DNA of 64,000 nucleotides from Lolium rigidum (Eukaryota > Streptophyta > Magnoliopsida > Poales > Poaceae), in assembly GCF_022539505.1 (NCBI RefSeq), contig NC_061508.1:269272736-269336735 (forward strand). The letters run 5' to 3'. Both the position numbers and the translations under genes were made by a program. The notes beneath the pieces are model-generated. The model made no database searches, was not told the DNA's origin, and saw only the letters and a program-made list of their open reading frames with translations. Shown in pieces: positions 22,899 through 32,542 of this stretch. Positions within the stretch are counted from its first letter, which is position 1. The number at the start of each line of letters is the position of its first letter.

Positions 22899-24700
22899 TC
22901 ACTCGGAGGCATCTTCATCATCGGACTGGTATGCCGCCTCCTCATCTTCATCTTCAGTGTCAGGTGCATCCGGAGAGCGGCGAGTGAGGTTGGACCTTTG
23001 AAGGCAATCATCAAGATCACTCCATGGAACCTGTGCAGAATGCCATCCACTATAACCTTGGTGAGCTGGGGGCTGAGGCGGGGGTCCTTGCTCACCACTG
23101 AGCTTGTGCAGAATAACCGCCTGAGTATGCTTAATCTCAGAACGCTCTCGGCTGGCCGCATAGTTCTCCTTATGGATCTCAATGTTCATGCAAAGGATGT
23201 GACGCTGAAACCAACTAAGCCGGCTCACTTGTTTCCTCATAGCCGGGACATCAGGATGACGAGCAGGAGCAAAACCACTAGAACGAGCATCACCCATGAA
23301 AGAGTCAGGTGCAGGTACAGCAGAAGAAACTGGCTTAAGTCTGTAAGCCTTCTTGACATTGTGCTTCATCAAAGGGTACCCGCTCAAGTCTTCACCACCC
23401 AAAGCCACAGAGTTGTTGATGAGAAGCTAGATGTAGGGTGCATAAGGTATGGTGGTCCGGGAGACCATGGTATCATGGATCTCATGGAAGATGAAGTCCA
23501 TGACATCAAGAGTGTAGTTCCGTTCCTCATCAACATCACGAGCACACTTATAGCTGAGGTGCATAAGATCCACAAGAGCTCCCCGGAGGGCATCATTGTT
23601 ACCACCACTTGGACAAATGGTGGCCCGAAAGAACCGGAGCAACTGACTGTAGATGGGAAGCAGCCCCTTGGTAGACCCAACTGTTCCCGCTGAGGTATAG
23701 AGATGAAGCAGTGCATTCTTATCTGTCTTCTGTGGTCCATGAAGGCGACGACCACCTTCTGCAGGAACTCCAAGAATACCAGCAAATCGGCGCAGAGTGG
23801 CACTACAGTGAGTGGAGCCAGTCATCCATTCCATAGTGCGGTCATCATCTTTCTTGATTGCCAATGTGGCAAAGAATTGCTTCACCAACTCTGGGCTATA
23901 GTCACATTGAATCTTCATGATATCCTTCAAGCCCATTCTGCCAGCTACCCAGATTGCATCTTCAAAGTGATTGTTGACTGCTAGAAGGTCCACATTGATA
24001 GCTTGCATGGGTCTCAGATTCTTCATGGGCTCATAGATGTCCTTGTAGATGAACTCCTGCTCCATGCACCAGTATCTCCTACCCTCAATCTCTTCATCTC
24101 TTGGGAGGTCTTCATACCAGTTCTTCATGCGAATAGCAGAATAAGAGATAATGTCCATGGTCTTGTAGTTCTCCCTCACTTCCTTGTTCTTCCGCCTTGA
24201 AGCGACGGACTTGCGAGGTGCATTGGGTGCATACTCATCATTTGATCGATCATGCCTAGGGCGTCTCCGACCACCCCGAGAAGCACCACCTGTGAGAAGC
24301 AAAGGCGGGTAGCAAAGAGAAGGTAATGCTCATAAGTCATGTAAGATACAGTAATATACTCTAGAAACATACTATAAGTTGGTACAAATCTAGACATGAT
24401 AGATTGAAACAAAACTGCAGCGGCGATGAAGCTCCAGGCCGGATAATCCGGTGTCCCCTGGGGGCGGATAATCCGGCCAGGCCGGATAATCCGGTCTGCG
24501 CGGGGGCCGGATAATCCGGCCCTGCGAAACTTGCAGTTCTTCCAATCAAAAACTTGTCTAAGACCGGATCGGCCTCATAGCATGCAAGAGGAGTATACTA
24601 CACTTGATTTGGAACAACTAGACACCAATTCCACCAAGAAAATAGCACATATAAAACACAACATCTAGGGTTAGAGATTGTGTATCATACCCACATCCAT
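22899..24700 (-). pseudogene. Env-position ORF of the SIRE-type element, probably spliced, one in-frame TAG
   Basis: One frame runs from 24302 to 22899 and is interrupted only by a TAG at 23427-23429; the codons on both sides are in the same frame. No ATG opens it: the first open codon is TTG. A strong splice acceptor (TTTGCTTCTCACAG, ending at 24290) lies just inside. An upstream ATG at 24700 followed after ten bases by a donor GTATGA (24690) would join in frame, giving a 401-bp intron and about 466 codons including the TAG. The protein starts with an RG-rich basic segment. Its middle part (for example VKQFFATLAI near 23865) resembles the plant retrotransposon proteins often named putative plant transposon protein. 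The C-terminus is acidic (DTEDEDEEAAYQSDDEDASE). SIRE-group elements carry an env-like gene here, but I see no clear signal peptide or membrane segment. Function is unknown. Confidence 0.6.
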
Positions 24701-25616
24701 TGTGGAAACCGCTTGGAGGAGAAGGTAGCTAGGGAGGAGAGGCACCCGATCCACCCAAAAACTCCGAGAGGGAGCGGACGGAGCGTCTCCGGCGAGGAGG
24801 AGGAGTTCCGGCGACCTTGAGAGGAGAGAGAGGAGAGAGAGGCGCGTGGGGGGTGATGTGAACTGTTTGCCCCCCGCGGCCTCGTCCTCAGCCCTTTCAT
24901 GATCTGCCTAGGCCGGATAATCCGGCCCTAGTTTAGGGCGGATAATCCGGCCGGGCCGGATTTTCTGGGTCGCCAAGGGGCCGGATTATCCGGTTTTCTG
25001 GAATTTCCAGAACGTCGGAAATCCTGCCTATCTTTAGTTGGTTATTTGCATAAACTCATATGTGATGCAATAATGTATCACGTCACATATAGGAAGCATA
25101 TTTACCAATAAGATGGGGCAACCTAGATCATCCGACCGAAAATCCTCAAACTCCAAGTTTTTACCAAACATGACAAATGAGCAAGATGGAAGTGGCTTAT
25201 AGGAGAGAGTAGGCTTAGGTTTAGAAGATACAAACTGTTAATGGTACATGATCACTCAAGTTTGCAAGATATGAGCAAATAAGGCCAAACTAGAGTGATT
25301 TCCCATAAGAACATGGAGTTTTCAAATAAAAGGCGATAAGATCCAAATAACTCCAACTCTTCACAAAGAAGAGTGTGGTGGCCTAGGCCTCCATATATGA
25401 GTGTTGTGGCATGGCACCGCGAAGATATATCTTGGGCCCAAGCCACTACTCATCATTGAAGCTCACATATCAACATATGATATAAAGAGAATGATTTCTT
25501 AATGTTGGCATTATGGGGGGAGGGATAGCTCAATAATTTAAACCGCACTCCCCCTATTTCCATGCCCACATCTAAACCAAATAAAGTTTTGAGACGAAGG
25601 TGTGTTTGCAAGATGG
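24303..25616 (-). other. Palindrome-rich region between RNase H and the env-position ORF
   Basis: The proposed intron (24290-24690) and the stretch upstream of the proposed first exon carry CCGGATAATCCGG-type palindromes at about 24437-24522 and 24911-24995. These are the same motif as in the LTR. The minus-strand sequence just upstream of the proposed ATG is pyrimidine-rich, leader-like DNA (24720-24860). From 25000 to 25616 I see no coding content. Confidence 0.55.
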
Positions 25617-27295
25617 TCAAGCTATACTCCTTGAATCAATGATGTTTGGCTCATTCCTCAAATAAGTGAACCTTGCTTCATCAAGAGGCTTCGTGAATAT
25701 ATCGGCAAGTTGATCTTTGGTAGGAACATAAATAAGCTCAATATCACCACGGGCAACATGATCCCTAATGAAATGATTCCGGATCTCAATATGCTTCATT
25801 CTTGAATGTTGCACCGGATTATAGGCAATCTTGATGGCACTTTCATTGTCACATAATAGAGGCACTTTGTCACAAATGACACCGTATTCCTTTAAAGTTT
25901 GCCTCATCCATAACAATTGAGTGCATCCACTTGCGGCGGCAACATATTCGGCTTCGGCGGTGGAGAGAGATATACAATTTTGCTTCTTAGATGACCAACA
26001 CACCAAGGACCTACCAAGAAATTGGCAAGCCCCGGAGGTTGATTTCCTATCATCCTTGTCTCCCGCCCAATCCGCATCGGTGTATCCATTGAGAATAAAA
26101 CTTGAGCCTTTGGGGTACCAAATACCATATCTTGGGGTATCAACCAAATATTGAAAGATTCTTTTGAGAGCTATCATGTGGCTCTCCTTAGGAGAAGCTT
26201 GATACCTTGCACACATACCAACACTCAACACTATGTCCGGTCTAGATGCACAAAGGTAAAGCAAGGATCCAATCATGGAGCGATATACCTTTTGATCCAC
26301 CTCTTTACCATTGGGATCAAGTGCAAGATGACATTTGGTAACCATAGGAGTGGCAACACCTTTCATCTCGGTCATCTTGAACCTCTTGAGCATGTCTTGG
26401 AGATATTTTGCTTGGTTGATGAAGGTTCCTCCTCTCAATTGCTTGATCTCAAAACCAAGGAAGAACTTCATCTCTCCCATCATAGACATCTCAAACCTAT
26501 CGGTCATAAGCTTTGAGAATTCATCATTGAAAGCTTTGTTAGTAGAGCCAAAGATAATATCATCAACATATAATTGGCAAACGAAAAGCTCCCCATTGAC
26601 CCTCTTAGTAAAAAGAGTGGGATCGATTAGCCCAACATCAAACCCACGGTCTACCAATAATTCCTTAAGGTGCTCATACCAAGCTCTAGGAGCTTGTTTG
26701 AGACCATAAAGAGCTTTATCAAGCTTGTAGACATGGTTAGGGAAGTTGAGATCCTCGAACCCCGGGGTTGCTTAACATAAACCTCTTCATGAAATGGACC
26801 ATTAAGAAATGCACTTTTCACATCCATTTGTTGTAACTTAAAGTTATGATGCGATGCATAAGCAAGAAGGATACGGATGGACTCAAGGCGAGCCACGGGA
26901 GCATAGGTTTCTCCAAAGTCAATTCCCTCAACTTGAGAGAACCCTTGAGCCACCAATCTTGCCTTGTTCCTCACAACATTTCCAAACTCATCTTGCTTGT
27001 TCTTGAATATCCATTTAGTGCCAATAACATTGCGGCACCCCTTTGGCTTCTCTACTAAGGTCCACACTTTGTTGCGCTTGAAGTTGTTGAGTTCTTCGTG
27101 CATAGCTTCCAACCAATCCGAATCTTCAAGGGCTTCAAATACTTTCTTGGGTTCCACTAAGGAGATATAAGCATGATGATTGCTAAAGTTGGCCAATTGC
27201 CTTCTTGTGGAAACCTTTGCCCTTATATCACCAAGAACCTTATCATGAGTGTGATCACGAAGCTCAAGGTTCCTTTCTCTTCTTGCTAGACGATG
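25617..27295 (-). pseudogene. Reverse transcriptase-RNase H of the SIRE-type element, one frameshift
   Basis: The RT part (27295-26760) shows [36 protein letters not shown] and [19 protein letters not shown]. Near 26761-26767 the frame shifts in a run of four C on the coding strand. It resumes as the frame 26657-25617 with the catalytic LYVDDIIFGST, DADWAGDKDDRKSTSGA, SLSTAEAEYVAAASG and DNESAIKIAYNPVQHSRMKH. The length is otherwise that of a full copia RT-RNase H. The upstream frame runs without a stop through the insertion point of the nested element into integrase, once the insert and one GGCCT copy are left out. The defect is one missing base in a homopolymer, so either a real mutation or a base-calling error is possible. 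Confidence 0.9.
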
Positions 27296-27300
27296 GGCCT

Positions 27301-29000
27301 TGATGTCTACGCCCCCTCCTTTTCCTGTAGACAGTGTTGGGCCTCCAAGAGCAGAGGTTTGTAGAACAGCAGCAAGTTTCCCTTAAGTGGATCACCCAAG
27401 GTTTATCGAACTCGAGGAGGAAGAGGTCAAAGATATCCCTCTCATGCAACCCCGCAACCACAAAGCAAGAAGTCTCTTGTGTCCCCAACACACCTAATAG
27501 GTGCACTAGTTCGGCGAAGAGATAGTGAAATACAGGTGGTATAAATAAGTAGTAGCAACGGCACCGAGAAAAGTGCTTTGCCCGGGACGATGAAACAAGC
27601 GGTAGTAACGCAGCAGTAGTAACACAGTAGAAACAAGTAAACAAGCAGCGATAGCGATATTTAGGAACAAGGCCTAGGGATCATACTTTCACTAGTGGAC
27701 ACTCTCAACATTGATCACATAATGAAATAGATAAATGCATACTCTACACTCTTGTTGGATGATGAACACCATTGCGTAGGATTACACGAACCCTCAATGC
27801 CGGAGTTAACAAGCTCCACAATTCAATGTTCATATTTAAATAACCTTAGAGTGCATGAAAGATCAACACGACTAAACCAAGTACTAACATAGCATGCACA
27901 CTCGTCACCTTCACACTATGTAGGAGGAATAGATCACATCAATACCATCATAGCAATAGTTAACTTCCTAATCTACAAGAGATCACAATCATAGCCTACG
28001 CCAAGTACTAACACGGATGCACACACTGTCACCATTACACCGTGCAGGAGGAATAAAACTACTTTAATAACATCACTAGAGTAGCACATAGATAAATTGT
28101 GATACAAAACACATTGCAATCATAAAGAGATATAAATAAGCACTTCATTATGCTCTTCATAACAGTGAATAAGTATTCTGTGAAATATAGCCTAAGAGAC
28201 CCACACGGTGCACACACTGTCACCTTTGCACACGTGGGACAAGGAGTCTGCGGAGATCACATAAGTAAAATTCACTTGACTAGCATAACGACATCTAGAT
28301 TACAAGCATCATCATATGAATCTCAATCATGTAAGGCAGCTCATGAGATTATTGTATTGAAGTACATAGGAGAGAGATGAACCACATAGCTACCGGTACA
28401 GCCCCGAGCCTCGATGGAGAACTACTCCCTCCTCATGGGAGACAGCAGCGTTGATGAAGATGGCGGTGGTGTCGATGGAGAAGCCTTCCGGGGCACTTCC
28501 CGTCCCGGCGGCGTGCCGGAACGGAGACTCCTGTCCCCCGGATCTTGGCTTCGCGATGGCGGCGGCTCTGGAAGGTTTCTCGTACCGTGGCTTTTTCGTC
28601 TCGAGGTTTTAGGTCCAGGGGCTTTATATAGGCGAAGAGGCGGCGTCAGGAGGTCGAAGGGGCGACCACACTATAGGGGGGCGCGGGCCACCCCTAGGCC
28701 GCGCCGGCCTATGGTTTGGTGGGCCTGTGCCCCCTCTCTGGCGGTTCTCGTGTGTTCTGGATGCTTCCGGGCAAAATAGGAGGTTTGGCGTTGATTTCGT
28801 CCAATTCCGAGAATATTGCCCGAACAGCCTTTCTGGAACCAAAAACAGCAGAAAACAGCAACTGGCCGTTCGGCATCTCGTCAATAGGTTAGTTCCGGAA
28901 AACGCATAATAATGACATAAAGTGTGAACAAAACATGTCGGTATTGTCATAAAACAAGCATGGAACATCGAGAAATTATAGATACGTTGGAGAAGTATCA
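27301..29000 (-). repeat. Left (3') LTR of element 2
   Basis: The 1700-bp repeat begins TGATGTCTACGCCCCC and ends GAGAAGTATCA. The terminal hairpin GATACGT...ACGTATC is damaged here by a C to A change. Compared with the right LTR it has about 30 substitutions and many one-base deletions, clustered at 28060-28240. Confidence 0.93.
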
Positions 29001-31610
29001 GCATCCCCAAGCTTAGTTCCTACTCGTCCTCGAGTAGGTAAAACGATAAAAAGATAATTTCCGAGGTGACATGCCATCATAATCTTGATCATACTATGTA
29101 AGCACATGTAATGAATGCAGCGATTCGAAACAATGTAAATGCAATGAGTAAACAATTGAATCATATAGCAAAGACTTTTCATGAATAGTACTTTCAAGAC
29201 AAGCATCAATAAGTCTTGCATAAGAGTTAACTCATAAAGCAATAATTCAAAGTAAAGGCATTGAAAAAGGAAGATTAAGTTTCAGCGGTTGCTTTCAACT
29301 TGTAACATGTATATCTCATGGATAATTGTCAATGCAAAGCAATATAACAAGTGCAATATGCAAGTATGTAGGAATCAATGCACAGTTCACACAAGTGTTT
29401 GCTTCTTGAGGTGGAGAGAAATAGGTGAACTGACTCAACAATAAAAGTAAAAGAAAGGTCCTTCAAAGAGGAAAAGCATCGATTGCTATATTTGTGCTAG
29501 AGCTTTGATTTTGAAAACAAGAAACAATTTTGTCAACGGTAGTAATAAAGCATATGTAGTCATGTAAATTATATCTTACAAGTTGCAAGCCTCATGCATA
29601 GTATACTAATAGTGCCCGCACCTTGTCCTAATTAGCTTGGACTACCGGGATCATCGCAATGCACATGTTTTAACCAAGTGTCACAATGGGGTACCTCTAT
29701 GCCGCCTGTACAAAGGTCTAAGGAGAAAGCTCGCATTTTGGATTTCTCGCTATTGATTATTCTCAACTTAGACATCCATACCGGGACAACATAGACAACA
29801 GATAATGGACTCCTCTTTTATGCATAAGCATGTAGCAACAATTAATTTTCTCATATGAGATTGAGGATATATGTCCAAAACTGAAACTTCCACCATGGAT
29901 TCATGGCTTTAGTTAGCGGCCCAATGTTCTTCTCTAACAATATGCACGCTCCAACCATTAAGGTGGTAGATCTCTCTTACTTCGAGACAAGACGAACATT
30001 CATAGCAACTCACATGATATTCAACAAAGAATAGTTGATGGCGTCCCCGGAACATGGTTATCGCACAACAAGCAACTTAATAAGAGATAAAGTGCATAAG
30101 TACATATTCAATACCACAATAGTTTTTAAGCTATTTGTCCCATGAGCTATATATTGCAAAGGTGAATGAATGGAAATTTAAAGGTAGCACTCAAGCAATT
30201 TACTTTGGAATGGCGGAGAAATACCATGTAGTAGGTAGGTATGGTGGACACAAATGGCATAGTGGCTGGCTCAAGGATTTTGGATGCATGAGAAGTATTC
30301 CCTCTCGATACAAGGCTTTAGGCTAGCAAGGTTATTTGAAACAAACACAAGGATGAAGCGGTGCAGCAAAACTCACATAAAAGACATATTGTAAACATTA
30401 TAAGACTCTACACCGTCTTCCTTGTTGTTCAAAACTCAATACTAGAAATTATCTAGACCTTAGAGAGACCAAATATGCAAACCAAATTTTAGCATGCTCT
30501 ATGTATTTCTTCATTAATAGGTGCAAAGTATATGATGCAAGAGCTTAAACATGAGCACAACAATTGCCAAGTATCACATTATCCAAGACATTTTAGCAAT
30601 TACTACATGTATCATTTTCCAATTCCAACCATATAACAATTTAACGAAGAAGAAACTTCGCCATGAATACTATGAGTAGAGCCTAAGGACACACTGTGTC
30701 CATATGCAACCAGCGGAGCGTGTCTCTCTCCCACACAAGCATGAATGCTAGGATCCAATTTATTCAAACAAAAACAAAAACAAAAACACACCGACGCTCC
30801 AAGTAAAGCACATAAGATGTGATGGAATAAAAATATAGTTTCAAGAGAAGGAACCCGATAATGTTGTCGATGAAGAAGGGGATGCCTTGGGCATCCCCAA
30901 GCTTAGACGCTTGAGTCTTCTTAGATATATGCAGGGGTGAACCACCGGGGCATCCCCAAGCTTAGACCTTTCACTCTTCTTGATCATAGTATATCATCCT
31001 CCTCTCTTGACCCTTGAAAACTTCCTTCACACCAAACTTCGCAAACAACTTCATTAGAGGGTTAGTGCATAATCAAAAATTCACATGTTCAGAGGTGACA
31101 CAATCATTCTTAACACTTCTGGACATTGCATCAAAGCTACTTGGACAGGTAATGGAACAAAGAAATCCACCCAACACTAGCGAAAGAGGCAATGCGAAAT
31201 AAAAGGCAGAATCTGTCAAAACAGAACAGTCCGTAAAGACGGATTTTATTAAGCACATCCAGACTTGCTCAAATCGAAAATGCTCAAAATTGAATGAAAG
31301 TTGCGTACATATCTGAGGATCACGCACGTAAATTGGCATAATTTTTCTGAGTTACCTACAGAGAAGATAGACCCAGATTCGTGACAGATAGAAATCTGTT
31401 ACTGCGCAGAAATCCAAATCTAGTACTCAACCTTTCTATCAAAGACTTTACTTGGCACAACAAAACACAAAACTAAGATAAGGAGAGGTTGCTACAGTAG
31501 TAAACAACTTCCAAGACACAAATATAAAACAAAGTACTGTAGCAAAATAACACATGGGTTATCTCCCAAGAAGTTCTTTCTTTATAGCCATTAAGATGGG
31601 CTCAGCAGTT

Positions 31611-32323
31611 TTAATGATGCACTCGCAAGAAATAGTATTTGAAGCAAAAGAGAGCATCAAGAGGCAAATTCAAAACACATTTAAGTCTAACATGCTTCCT
31701 ATGCAAAGGAATCTTGTAAATAAACAAGTTCATGAAGAGCAAAGTAACAAACATAGGAAGATAAAACAAGTGTAGCTTCAAAAATTTCAGCACATAGAGA
31801 GGCATTTTAGTAACATGAAAATTTCTACAACCATATTTTCCTCTCTCATAATAACTTTCAGTAGCATCATGAGCAAACTCAACAATATAACTATCACATA
31901 AAGCATTCTTATCATGAGTCTCATGCATAAAATAATTACTACTCCCAACATAAGCATAATCAATTCTTATTAGTTGTAGTGGGAGCAAATTCAACAAAGT
32001 AGCTATCATTATTATTCTCATCATCAAATATAGGAGGCATATTGTAATCATAATCAAAATTTATCCTCCATAACAAGTGGTACCAAAAGACCACTATCAT
32101 TATAATCATCATAAATAGGAGGCAAAGTATCATCAAAGTAAATTTTCTCCTCAATGCTTGGGGGACTAAAAAGATCATGCTCATCAAAGCCAGCTTCCCC
32201 AAGCTTAGAATTTTCCATAGCATTAGCAACAATAGTGTTCAAAGCATTCATATTAATAACATTCCCATTAGCATGCATATAAAGTTCCATGGGTTTTTTA
32301 ATTCTCTCTTCAAACACATCCAT
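31611..32323 (-). pseudogene. Decayed ORF of unknown function next to the primer site of element 2
   Basis: Starting about 220 bp inside the 5' LTR, the minus strand encodes, in three successive frames, a low-complexity but protein-like sequence. Frame one (32323-32054) includes MDVFEERIKKPMELYMHANG and SPPSIEEKIYFDDTLPPIYD. Frame two (about 32060-31960) includes NNDSYFVEFAPTT. Frame three (about 31955-31611) includes NALCDSYIVEFAHDATESYY and ends in a leucine-rich, possibly membrane-spanning stretch (FLKLHLFYLPMFVTLLFMNL). Similar aspartate/tyrosine-rich ORFs recur in wheat-group repeats to my recollection, but I know no domain name. The position would suit a gag-like or accessory protein. 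Two frameshifts disable it. Confidence 0.5.
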
Positions 32324-32515
32324 GTCCTAATTCAAGATAATAGTTCATAAAGATCTCTCATATTTTTGTTGTTTTCCATTATGCCTAACTAGTGTAAACA
32401 AGAAACAAAAAGATGCAATTGCAGGATCTAAAGGAAATAGCTTTGAGCACAAATACAATGGCGCCAGAAAAGTACTTTACCTGGAACCGGAGTATGAGTG
32501 CCTTTTACCTTTCCT

Positions 32516-32532
32516 CCCCGGCAACGGCGCCA
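32516..32532 (-). promoter_or_regulatory. tRNA-Asp primer binding site of element 2
   Basis: The plus strand reads CCCCGGCAACGGCGCCA, identical to the 17 3'-terminal bases of plant tRNA-Asp including CCA. The minus-strand RNA would therefore anneal the tRNA. Ten bases separate it from the LTR end at 32543. Confidence 0.85.
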
Positions 32533-32542
32533 GAAAATAGCT

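Larger units (their letters stand above)
29001..32542 (-). other. Interior of element 2, mostly non-coding
   Basis: Apart from the ORF remnant at 31611-32323, no coding content is recognised. The stretch holds one copy of the hairpin GGGGATGCCTTGGGCATCCCC (near 30877-30898), followed by a second CATCCCCAAGCTTAGA near 30951. It also has one copy of the AATCTGTCAAAACAGAACAG block (31209). The minus-strand end next to 29000 (AAGCTTGGGGATGC) is the probable polypurine tract. A partial duplicate of the primer-site sequence (ATGGCGCCAGAAAAGTAC) lies near 32459. Confidence 0.7.

Noticed and set aside
22713..23693. Plus-strand frame of 326 codons
   Set aside because: It is antisense to the env-position ORF and has no recognisable domain; the minus frame shows coherent protein features and fits the element's gene order.
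28414..28779. Frame of 121 codons, repeated at 33611-33928
   Set aside because: It lies in the GC-rich promoter part of both LTRs and is non-coding.
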